Shown one piece after another: positions 49,106 through 60,600 of a stretch of 64,000 bases of DNA. The stretch is from the NCBI GenBank assembly GCA_011033025.1, contig WFMF01000267.1, positions 62,001-126,000 on the forward strand, in the 5' to 3' direction. The notes under the pieces were generated by a model. It was not told where the DNA came from and did no database searches. It was given only the letters and a program-made list of their open reading frames with translations. This DNA is from Beroe forskalii (taxonomy: Eukaryota; Ctenophora; Nuda; Beroida; Beroidae). Positions within the stretch are counted from its first letter, which is position 1. Each line of letters begins with the position of its first letter. A program made the position numbers and the translations under genes.

Positions 49106-49194
49106 GGGGTCATGGGTATCATAGCCTCCTAATTGCCGGTTAGAGCAACTAACCGGCAATCAGGAGGTTGTGGGTTCAAGTCCCCCTCGCCCCG
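49106..49194 (+). tRNA. tRNA-like sequence with extended internal hairpin (possible pseudogene)
   Basis: A GGTTCAAGTCC B-box/T-loop, a near-complementary acceptor pair (GGGGTCA with TCGCCCC) and a TTAGAGC D-arm-like box give a tRNA look. However, the middle is one long hairpin: CCTCCT, one mismatch, then a perfect 12-bp stem ATTGCCGGTTAG/CTAACCGGCAAT around AGCAA, closing with AGGAGG. No normal anticodon arm forms. A tRNA-derived repeat or a tRNA with an intron-like insertion are both possible. Confidence 0.35.
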
Positions 49195-49263
49195 CTCATT
49201 TTCAGCTCACCGAGTTTGTAGGTGTGACTACAGGCAAGGTGAATTACAAATAAAACCAAGCAT

Positions 49264-51330
49264 TGGCATGTAATTTGCATAGGCCTAAAATTAATCTTTA
49301 TTTATTTTCATTTCTAACGCAGCTTTATTCAGTATACAAATGAAGAAAAAATAATAAACAATGCGTTAGTGTTCCCTAATGCCTAATGCTCCTTTGACAT
49401 CAACATTCACCTTTGCGCCATCAGACAACGCAATTCGGCAGTTCCTAGCAACATATTTTTTTACTTACTTCATTCTGCTGGCTTTTGGTTTCATCTAACC
49501 AGATGCTTACGCGCGCGCGGCCTGAGGAGGAACTACGGCGCGCTGCGCAGAATAGGACGCCGGTTAGGGCAAGCTGTTGGTAACTTGGTAAGAATTTGCG
49601 AACGAGGCGGCGCGTAGCGCCGCCGAGTGAGCAATGTAACAGCAAGCCCACCGGGCCTGCTAGTATTTAAATGAGTAAATAGCAAATCTTCGAATCTCCC
49701 AATTTCTACAAAATGTCTTCGTGAACTCATGTGCTTCACTAGTCCATCGTGTATTTGCCATCCCTATTCACTGTGAGACATGAGTAAACCATTATAAAGT
49801 TATAAGTTCACCATCGTATCACAGAATAGGACTACAGTACAAATTTTCGTCTTTAACGTAATTTAAAGCATTTTGCAGCTCTATTTTATTAAGGGACCTC
49901 TCATGACAAAATTTTTCGGCCGATCATCCTGAAACTCGTTTTATACCTAAATCTCGCGCCCGCAGATTGGAAATTGCACGTGCTGATGAATATTGCGCGC
50001 TCTATATTTCTGTTTCATGCTGTTTTGAAGTTTTGTTGCTCATAAATTTTGATCAGATTTATTTAACTTTCAGAACTGTAAGTCTTATATTTCTCGGTCA
50101 ATAAACTTGTTCCATAAGTTTAACTATGCACTTAATTTGACGAGGCACTTAGACTTTTAATAATGTGTGCAAAGATTCAGGTCTCTTTGAACATCTAATC
50201 GAGTATTCGAGCATTCGATTCTTAAAGTAAATAGGAAATCGCCTTTGACATTGGCGTCTAGATTCACAAAACTAGTGAACTCCCTTTAAATAATAAATCA
50301 AGATGCGCTAATGATAACTTTCGCACTAAGAGTAACCGAGGGCAAAGAATTTAGAATTGGTAAACCAAATGTTATCGTAACTGCTTACTGTAAAGCTGCA
50401 ACATTCCAACATTTGGTCGGTATCCTCGAGTTCATACTTTAGATACGATGGTAACTATTTCAATAGGTATTTCATGCTAAACGTAGACAACTTTGTAGAA
50501 AACTCAGTCCCAATTGAAAAATTGAAACTTTGATCTAATGAAATAGTTAATTTCATATTTACAAATAAATATTATTCCCCTGAGATCATACTAACGATGA
50601 TTTTGTCAACAAACTAAATCTTCACCAAGTACTTTCGTAACGCTGACATCATCAGTACCTACCTATAAAGAAATATCAAGAGAAGAATGGTTCCCTTTAA
50701 AAAAAACTTGAAAAATTTGTAATTCTAGGTATTTACTACTTTACTTTCAAGCCCATCATGATCTACTTATATGATGGTGTCATGTGACAAATACCCATGC
50801 CCCATGGGCGTTCATTAAACTTTGCCAGTATAGAGTATACGACTATCTTGGTAGCATCGATGAAATACAATGCGTACACTCTCCACGAAACCACGGTGGC
50901 ACTTGGCAGTTGGTGATCTTCTCACCAGCTGTATGTGCCTCGTTAATAAACTCACTGGTGTTATGAACTGAGGGTATTCGATAGAAAGTTTCCGGTTGCC
51001 TGCCTACTTGTTCATAGTCAATCTAGCTTTTTCTTTCTAGCTGCCATAAGCACAACAAAGCTCCTGATTATCAAGTATCCATTTCGGGCACGTCTCTGGA
51101 CAAAGCGAAAAGCGCATCTGGTATGTGTGATCATCCGGGCTTTATGCTTCTATGCTTCCTGTTCAAAGGCCTCTGGACAATGTGTTGCAAAGTAAATGTA
51201 TCAGATCATCTAAAGCGCTGGTTGAATGTGATGATGGCACTGCTGCCAATTCTAGTAATCATCGTCACATCAGCATGGCTTGCAAGGTGGTGAGACAGCG
51301 TGGAGATCGTGTCAGGAGGGAGGGTCTAAT
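49264..51330 (-). repeat. Large inverted repeat, right arm
   Basis: Reverse complement of 33299-35722. It includes a GC-rich GGCGGCGCGTAGCGCCGCC hairpin and a GGGCCTGCTAG end (49643-49661). About 250 bases (49662-49912) are absent from the left arm, and this arm lacks the CTAG element. No gene. Confidence 0.92.
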
Positions 51331-54300
51331 GACAGTAGTAGGTACTGCTGTAGTCTTCAGTATCAGACAGTAATAGCTACTGCTGTAGTCTTCAGTATCA
51401 GACAGTAGTAGTATAGCTACTGCTGTAGTCTTCAGTATCGAACGAAGTTCAGTATCAGACAGTAGTAGCTACTGCTGTAGTCTTCAGTATCAGACAGTAG
51501 TAGCTACTGCTGTAGTCTTCAGTATCAGACAGTAGTAGCTACTGCTGTAGTCTTCAGTATCAGACAGACAGTAGTAGCTACTGCTGTAGTCTTCAGTATC
51601 ATCAGACAGTAGTAGCTACTGCTGTAGTCTTCAGTATCAGACAGTAGTAGCTACTGCTGTAGTCTTCAGTATCAGACAGTAGTAGCTACTGCTGTAGTCT
51701 TCAGTATCAGACAGTAGTAGCTACTGCTGTAGTCTTCAGTATCAGACAGTAGTAGCTACTGCTGTAGTCTTCAGTATCAGACACACAGTAGTATCAGTAG
51801 CTACTGCTGTAGTCTTCAGTATCAGACAGTAGTAGCTACTGCTGTAGTCTTCAGTATCAGACAGTAGTAGCTACTGCTGTAGTCTTCAGTATCAGACAGT
51901 AGTAGCTACTGCTGTAGTCTTCAGTATCAGACAGTAGTAGCTACTGCTGTAGTCTTCAGTATCAGACAGTAGTAGCTACTGCTGTAGTCTTCAGTATCAG
52001 ACAGTAGTAGCTACTGCTGTAGTCTTCAGTATCAGACAGTAGTAGCTACTGCTGTAGTCTTCAGTATCAGACAGTAGTAGCTACTGCTGTAGTCTTCAGT
52101 ATCAGACAGTAGTAGCTACTGCTGTAGTCTTCAGTATCAGACAGTAGTAGCTACTGCTGTAGTCTTCAGTATCAGACACAGTAGTAGCTACTGCTGTAGT
52201 CTTCAGTATCAGACAGTAGTAGCTACTGCTGTAGTCTTCAGTATCAGACAGTAGTAGCTACTGCTGTAGTCTTCAGTATCAGACAGTAGTAGCTACTGCT
52301 GTAGTCTTCAGTATCAGACAGTAGTAGCTACTGCTGTAGTCTTCAGTATCAGACAGTAGTAGCTACTGCTGTAGTCTTCAGTATCAGACAGTAGTAGCTA
52401 CTGCTGTAGTCTTCAGTATCAGACAGTAGTAGCTACTGCCAGTCTCAGAGTATCAGTAGTAGCTACTGCTGTAGTCTTCAGTATCAGACAGTAGTAGCTA
52501 CTGCTGTAGTCTTCAGTATCAGACAGTAGTAGCTACTGCTGTAGTCTTCAGTATCAGACAGTAGTAGCTACTGCTGTAGTCTTCAGTATCAGACAGTAGT
52601 AGCTACTGCTGTAGTCTTCAGTATCAGACAGTAGTAGCTACTGCTGTAGTCTTCAGTATCAGACAGTAGTAGCTACTGCTGTAGTCTTCAGTATCAGACA
52701 GTAGTAGCTACCAGTCTTCAGTATCAGACAGTAGTAGCTACTGCTGTAGTCTTCAGTATCAGACAGTAGTAGCTACTGTACTGCTGTAGTCTTCAGTATC
52801 AGACAGTAGTAGCTACTGCTGTAGTCTTCAGTATCAGACAGTAGTAGCTACTGCTGTAGTCTTCAGTATCAGACAGTAGTAGCTACTGCTGTAGTCTTCA
52901 GTATCAGACAGTAGTAGCTACTGCTGTAGTCTTCAGTATCAGACAGTAGTAGCTACTGCTGTAGTCTTCAGTATCAGACAGTAGTAGCTACTGCTGTAGT
53001 CTTCAGTATCAGACAGTAGTAGCTACTGCTGTAGTCTTCAGTATCAGACAGTAGTAGCTACTGCTGTAGTCTTCAGTATCAGACAGTAGTAGCTACTGCT
53101 GTAGTCTTCAGTATCAGACAGTAGTAGCTACTGCTGTAGTCTTCAGTATCAGACAGTAGTAGCTACTGCTGTAGTCTTCAGTATCAGACAGTAGTAGCTA
53201 CTGCTGTAGTCTTCAGTATCAGACAGTAGTAGCTACTGCTGTAGTCTTCAGTATCAGACAGTAGTAGCTACTGCTGTAGTCTTCAGTATCAGACAGTAGT
53301 AGCTACTGCTGTAGTCTTCAGTATCAGACAGTAGTAGCTACTGCTGTAGTCTTCAGTATCAGACAGTAGTAGCTACTGCTGTAGTCTTCAGTATCAGACA
53401 GTAGTAGCTACTGCTGTAGTCTTCAGTATCAGACAGTAGTAGCTACTGCTGTAGTCTTCAGTATCAGACAGTAGTAGCTACTGCTGTAGTCTTCAGTATC
53501 AGACAGTAGTAGCTACTGCTGTAGTCTTCAGTATCAGACAGTAGTAGCTACTGCTGTAGTCTTCAGTATCAGACAGTAGTAGCTACTCTTCAGTACTGTA
53601 GTCTTCAGTATCAGACAGTAGTAGCTACTGCTGTAGTCTTCAGTATCAGACAGTAGTAGCTACTGCTGTAGTCTTCAGTATCAGACAGTAGTAGCTACTG
53701 CTGTAGTCTTCAGTATCAGACAGTCAGCAGTAGTAGCTACTGCTGTAGTCTTCAGTATCAGACAGTAGTAGCTACTGCTGTAGTCTTCTTCAGTAGCTAC
53801 TGCTGTAGTCTTCAGTATCAGACAGTAGCTACTGCTGTAGTCTTCAGTATCAGACACAGTAGTAGCTACTGCTGTAGTCTTCAGTATCAGACAGTAGTAG
53901 CTACTGCTGTAGTCTTCAGTATCAGACAGTAGTAGCTACTGCTGTAGTGTTCAGTATCAGACAGTAGTAGCTACTGCTGTAGTCTTCAGTATCAGACAGT
54001 AGTAGCTACTGCAGTTCAGTAGCTACTGTAGTCTTCAGTATCTTCAGTATCAGACAGTAGTAGCTACTGCTGTAGTAGCTACTGCTGTAGTCTTCAGTAT
54101 CAGACAGTAGTAGCTACTGCTGTGAGTAGCTACTGCTGTCTTCAGTATCAGACAGTAGTAGCTACTGCTGTCTTCAGTATCAGACAGTAGTAGCTACTGC
54201 TGTAGTCTTCAGTATCAGACAGTAGTAGCTACTGCTGTCTTCAGTATCAGACAGTAGTATAGCTACAGCTACTGCTGTAGTCTTCAGTATCAGACAGTAG

Positions 54301-57073
54301 ACAGTAGTAGCTACTGCTGTGTAGTCTTCAGTATCAGACAGTAGTAGCTACTGCTGTAGTCTTCAGTATCAGACAGTAGTAGCTACTGCTGTAGTCTTCA
54401 GTATCAGACAGTAGTAGCTACTACTGCTGTAGTCTTCAGTATCAGACAGTAGTAGCTACTGCTGTAGTCTTCAGTATCAGACAGTAGTAGCTACTGCTGT
54501 AGTCTTCAGTATCAGACAGTAGTAGCTACTGCTGTAGTCTTCAGTATCAGACAGTAGTAGCTACTGCTGTAGTCTTCAGTATCAGACAGTAGTAGCTACT
54601 GCTGTAGTCTTCAGTATCAGACAGTAGTAGCTACTGCTGTAGTCTTCAGTATCAGACAGTAGTAGCTACTGCTGTAGTCTTCAGTATCAGACAGTAGTAG
54701 CTACTGCTGTAGTCTTCAGTATCAGACAGTAGTAGCTACTGCTGTAGTCTTCAGTATCAGACAGTAGTAGCTACTGCTGTAGTCTTCAGTATCAGACAGT
54801 AGTAGCTACTGCTGTAGTCTTCAGTATCAGACAGTAGTAGCTACTGCTGTAGTCTTCAGTATCAGACAGTAGTAGCTACTGCTGTAGTCTTCAGTATCAG
54901 ACAGTAGTAGCTACTGCTGTAGTCTTCAGTATCAGACAGTAGTAGCTACTGCTGTAGTCTTCAGTATCAGACAGTAGTAGCTACTGCCAGTCTTCAGTAG
55001 ACAGTAGTAGCTACTGCTGCAGTATCAGACAGTCTTCAGTATCAGACAGTAGTAGCTACTGCTGTAGTCTTCAGTATCAGACAGTATAGCTACTGCTGTA
55101 GTCTTCAGTATCAAACAGTAGTAGCTACTGCTGTAGTCTTCAGTATCAGACAGTAGTAGCTACTGCTGTAGTCTTCAGTATCAAACAGTAGTAGCTACTG
55201 CTGTAGTCTTCAGTATCAGACAGTAGTAGCTACTGCTGTAGTCTTCAGTATCAGATAGTAGTAGCTGTAGTCTTCAGCTACTGCTGTAGTCTTCAGTATC
55301 AGACAGTAGTAGCTACCGTTCAGTATCAGACAGTAGCTACTGCTGTAGTCTTCTCAGACAGTAGTAGCTACTGCTGTAGTCTTCAGTATCAGACAGTAGT
55401 AGCTACTGCTGTAGTCTTCAGTATCAGACAGTAGTAGCTACGGTCTTCAGTATCAGACAGTAGTAGCTACTGCTGTAGTCTTCAGTATCAGACAGTAGTA
55501 GTGTAGCTACTGCTGTAGTCTTCAGTATCAGATGTAGTAGCAGACAGTAGCTACTGCTGTAGTCTTCAGTATCAGACAGTAGTAGCTACTGCTGTAGTCT
55601 TCAGTATCAGACAGTAGTAGCTACTGCTGTAGTCTTCAGTATCAGACAGTAGTAGCTACTGCTGTAGTCTTCAGTATCAGACAGTAGTAGCTACTGCTGT
55701 AGTCTTCAGTATCAGACAGTAGTAGCTACTGCTGTCTTCAGTATCAGACAGTAGTAGCTACTGCTGTAGTCTTCAGTATCAGACTTCAGTACAGTCTACT
55801 GCTGTAGTATCAGACAGTAGTAGCTACTGCTGTCTTCAGTATCAGACAGTAGTAGCTACTGCTGTAGTCTTCAGTATCAGACAGTAGTAGCTACTGCTGT
55901 CTTCAGTATCAGACAGTAGTAGCTACTGCTGTAGTCTTCAGTATCAGACAGTAGTAGCTACTGCTGTAGTCTTCAGTATCAGACAGTAGTAGCTACAGCT
56001 GCAGTCTTCAGTATCAGACAGTAGTAGCTACAGCTGCAGTCTTCAGTATCAGACAGTAGTAGCTACAGCTGCAGTCTTCAGTATCAGACAGTAGTAGCTA
56101 CTGCTGTAGTCTTCAGTATCAGACAGTAATAGCTACTGCTGTAGTCTTCAGTATCAGACAGTAGTAGCTACTGCTGTAGTCTTGCGTATCAGACTTCAGT
56201 ATCAGACAGTAGTAGTACAGCTACTGCTGTAGTCTTCAGTATCAGACAGTAGTAGCTACTGCTGTAGTCTTCAGTATCAGACAGTAGTAGCTACTGCTGT
56301 AGTCTTCAGTATCAGACAGTAGTAGGTACTGCTGTAGTCTTCAGTATCAGACAGTAGTAGCTACTGCTGTACAGTCTTCAGTATCAGACAGTAGTAGCTA
56401 CTGCTGTAGTCTTCAGTATCAGACAGTAGTAGCTACTGCTGTAGTCTTCAGTATCAGACAGTAGTAGCTACTGTATCAGACAGTAGTAGCTACTGTAGTC
56501 TTCAGTATCAGACAGTAGTAGCTACTGCTGTAGTCTTCAGTATCAGACAGTAGTAGCTACTGCTGTAGTCTTCAGTATCAGACAGTAGTAGCTACTGCTG
56601 TAGTCTTCAGTATCAGACAGTAGTAGCTACTGCTGTAGTCTTCAGTATCAGACAGTAGTAGCTACTGCTGTAGTCTTCAGTAGCTATCTGCAATAGTCTT
56701 CAGATCAGACAGTAGTAGCTACTGCTGTAGTCTTCAGTATCAGACAGTAGTAGCTACTGCTGTAGTCTTCAGTATCAGACAGTAGTAGCTGCTGTAGTCT
56801 TCAGTATCAGACAGTAGTAGTAGCTACTGCTGTAGTCTTCAGTATCAGACAGTAGTAGCTACTGCTGTAGTCTTCAGTATCAGACAGTAGTAGCTACTGC
56901 TGTAGTCTTCAGTATCAGACAGTAGTAGCTACTGCTGTCTTCAGTATCAGACAGTAGTAGCTACTGCTGTAGTCTTCAGTATCAGACAGTAGTAGCTGCC
57001 GTGTCTTCAGTATCAGACAGTAGTAGTTCTCAGTATCAGACAGTAGTAGCTACTGCTGTAGTCTTCAGTATCA
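51331..57073 (+). repeat. 35-bp satellite, right array (about 160 copies)
   Basis: The unit is AGTAGTAGCTACTGCTGTAG + TCTTCAGTATCAGAC. Long runs are perfect (e.g. 52790-53580); other zones (53580-54330, 54985-55560, 55780-56220) are scrambled by truncated or rejoined units. Half the unit, CAGTAGTAGCTACTGCTG, is a near-perfect palindrome, and the other half is GTCT...AGAC. Confidence 0.98.
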
Positions 57074-57074
57074 T

Positions 57075-57540
57075 AAATTATGCGCCTGAAACCTTTGAAC
57101 CAATGATACCAGTTTTCCTTTGTTTTCCTGTAAAATCCAAAAATAAAAATCCCTATTTTACCTCGCAAAACTGGGATGCAGGCGTGTTCATTTCTCAGGC
57201 ACCCAAGATCCGAAATCAAAAAGCTTTGGCTGATCGAGCTGAAAATTTGCGCGCCATCCATGGACGACCTAAGAAAGACATACCCTACTTCAGAATCCCG
57301 AAATCAGCCATTTTCTGTCTGTTATGGGGGGTTAAAATCGCGTTTTTGGGCTTAAAAACTGCCCTCTTTCGCCCCTTATTGGGCGTAGATGTCTCATGGG
57401 TGGTCAAATAGAAGAGTATCTGGTCATCTGCATGTGATTAAGTGTCGTAAGAATTTATTGAGATTGAATGTCCGTTTAGCCCCTAACCCTTACCCTTGCC
57501 TTAAGTCGAAATATCATGTGGTTAAGTGTCGTAAGGTATA
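57075..57540. other. Satellite-GPCR junction, no gene called
   Basis: A 136-codon open frame overlaps the satellite edge but has no recognised domain. From 57429 the sequence becomes a run of ATGTGGTTAAGTGTCGTAAG-type repeats leading into the duplicated acceptors of the next gene. Confidence 0.4.
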
Positions 57541-57697
57541 ATTTATTGAGATTGAATGTCCGTTCTGCAGGTACTGACATAGAGAAATGTCATGTGATAA
57601 AGTGTCGTAAGAATGTTTTGAAAATGTCCGTTCTGCAGGTACTGACATAGAGAAATATCATGTGGTTAAGTAAGAATGTTTCGAGAATGTTCTGCAG
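57541..57697 (+). other. Triplicated splice acceptor and exon start
   Basis: TTCTGCAG|GTACTGACATAGAGAA occurs at exon starts 57571, 57639 and 57698. Only the third continues into the GCC2/GCC3-coding exon; the first two break off after about 20 exon bases into intron-like repeats. Confidence 0.85.
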
Positions 57698-60600
57698 GTA
57701 CTGACATAGAGAAGTGCCCTGCTGGACAAAGGGAAGAAAACGGGGAGTGTGTGCCGTGCATTCCTCAGCAGGGGGAATACCAGACTCAGGAGGGGAGGAA
57801 CTACTGTGAGCGGATCAAACCTGGCTTCGCACGTCCTGCTTCACCTGATTTAGGTTTGTTAGCTTCGCCTCGGCCCGCTTCACTTGATTTAGGTTTGTAA
57901 GCTTCGCACGTCCCGCTTCACCTGATTTAGGTTTGTTAGGCCCATAGCTGCCAAACTGCCCTGTTTTTGACAGGGCGCCCTGTCATGCCCTGTTTTTGCC
58001 CTGTTTTTTGGCCCTTGCCCTGCGAAGCCCTTCTTTTGCTCTGCTTTTGGACCAATTTGCCCTGTTTTCTGGGGCAAAAAATATACTCAGATAACCTTTT
58101 TTGGGTCGCCTCCAAAAAAAAAAAAAATAAAAAAAGGTCGCCAATTTCCAGAAATATACCTATTAATTTATTAGGAACTGCCTCAGATGGAATTCAGAAA
58201 TATACCTATTTGTCTATTTATCACCGTCTCGGCGCGGATAAAATTTGGAAATATACCTATTAACTTATTAATCACTGTCTCAGATGGAAAGGAAATATAC
58301 CTATTCAAGTATTATTCACTACATCGGATGGAATTGGAAAATATACCTATTAAGCACTGACTCGGATGGAATTCGGAAATATACCTTTTTTAGTATTAAG
58401 CATTAAGCACTGTCTCGGATGGAATTTGAAAATATATCTTTTTAAGCATTAAGCACTGTCTTGGATGGAATTTGAAAAGATATCTTTTTAAGCAATAAGC
58501 ACTGACTCGGATGGAATTTGGAAATATACCTTTTTAAGTATTAAGCACTGTCTCGGATGAAATCTGGAAATATACCTATTAAGCACTGACTCGGATGGAA
58601 TTTGGAAATATACCTTTTAGGTATTAAGCACTGTCTCGGATGGAATTTGAAAATATACCTATTAAATTATTAAGCACTGACTCGGATGGAATTTGGAAAT
58701 ATACCTCTAAATATTAAGCACAGTCTCGGATAGAATTTGAAAATATACCTTTTAAAATTTTAAGTATTAAGCACTGTCTCGGATGGAACTTGGAAATATA
58801 CCTATTAAATTATTATGCACTGACTCGGATGGAATTTGTAAATATACCTTTTTAAGTATTAAGCACTGTCTCGGATGAAATTTGGAAATATACTTATTAA
58901 GTATTAAGCACTGTCTCGGATAGAATTTGAAAATATACCTTTTTAAGTATTAAGCATTGTCTCGGATGAAATTTGGAAATATACTAAATTAAGCACTGTC
59001 TCGGATGGAATTTGGAAACATACCTATTAAATTATTAAGCACTGACTCGGATGGAATTTGGAAATATACCTTTTAAGTATTAATAAGCACTGACTCGGAT
59101 GGAATTTGAAAATATACCTTTGTAAGTATTAAACACTGTCTCGGATAGAATTTGAAAATATACCTTCTAAGTATTAAGCACAGTCTCGGATGAAACTTGG
59201 AAATATACCTATTAAGCACTGTTTCGGATGGAACTTGGAAATATACCTATCAAGCACTGACTCAGATGGAATTTGGAAATATACCTTTTTAAGTATTAAA
59301 TTATCAAGCACTGTTTCGGGTAGTATTTGGAAATATACCTATTCAGCACTGTCTCGGATGGAAATATACCTATTAAGCACTGTCTCGGATGGATTTTGGA
59401 AATATACCTAATAAAGTAAAATATACCTTTTGAGCACTGTGTTCATGAAATAAATTTACCTGAAATATACCTGAAAATCGAAAAATATACCCATTAAGCA
59501 CTATCTCGAATGGCCTTTTCAGGGTGGCGTCCAAAAAAAAAAAAAAAAAAAAAAAAAAAGGTCGACACTTTTCAAAAAGATACATAGGCATATATGCCCT
59601 GTTTTTCACTGCATTTGCCCTGCTTTTTGGGCCATTTCTATGCCCTGTCAAGGAATTTTTAAAGTTTGGCAGCTATGGTTAGGCCAGCTTTACCTTATTT
59701 AGGTGTGTAGGCTTCGCACGGCCTGCTAATGCTTTAACTCGTTTAGGTGGCGTTTATTTGAAATAATTCTATTACCAAACGCCTTTGCAAACCATCACAT
59801 AAATGAGCTGCGACCAAATTCGCCATCAACTCATCATTGAAATCCCTGATAAATCCCTGATTGAAAACTATTATAAATCCCTGTTAAAATACCATAAGAT
59901 GAGTTCTACAATACACCCCCTCAGCATGTCCACAGAACCAGTGTTGTGCACTAAAGGGACTGTCAGTAACTACCTCTTTCTCTGTGTTCCCTGCAATGTG
60001 GAGCAAGGAGAGTACCAGGATAAAGATGGGCAGAGTTTCTGTCAGGTGGTAGATCCGGGACATGAACTGGTGGTGGACGAGACTACTGGGTTACCAGGTA
60101 ATGTGTAGTGGTGTCAGGGTGGTGTCAGAGTGGTGTCAGGCTGGTATCAGAGTGGTGTCAGGCTGGTGTCAGGCTGGTGTCAAGGTGGTGTCAGAGTGAT
60201 GTCAAGGTGGTGTCAGAGTGATGTCAGGCTGGTGTCAGGCTGGTGTCAGGCTGGTGTCAGGCTGGTGTCAAGGTGGTGTCAGAGTGATGTCAGAGTGATG
60301 TCAGAGTGGTGTCAGGCTGGTGTCAGGCTGGTGTCAGGCTGGTGTCAGGCTGGTGTCAAGGTGGTGTCAGAGTGATGTCAGAGTGATGTCAGAGTGGTGT
60401 CAGGCTGGTGTCAGGCTGGTGTCAGAGTGGTGTCAGGGTGGTGTCAGGCTGGTGTCAGGCTGGTGTTAGGCTGGTGTCAGGGTGTCAGAGTGGCGTCAGG
60501 CTGGTGTCAGGCTGGTGTCAGGCTGGTGTCAGAGTGGTGTCAGGGTGGTGTCAGGCTGGTGTCAGGCTGGTGTCAGAGTGGTGTCAGGGTGGTGTCAGGG

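Noticed and set aside
51331-57073. CRISPR-like appearance of the regular 35-bp repeats with dyads
   Set aside because: There are no unique spacers; units abut head to tail, and the surroundings are animal introns and genes. It is a satellite.
57001-57411. 136-codon frame starting in the satellite
   Set aside because: Begins inside satellite units and has no known motif; considered as a possible GPCR 5' exon, but no signal peptide or phase-1 donor was found.
57936-57941. TTAGGC as telomere-repeat sequence
   Set aside because: Only one copy on each side of the TIR element, exactly as a target duplication; not a telomere-like array.
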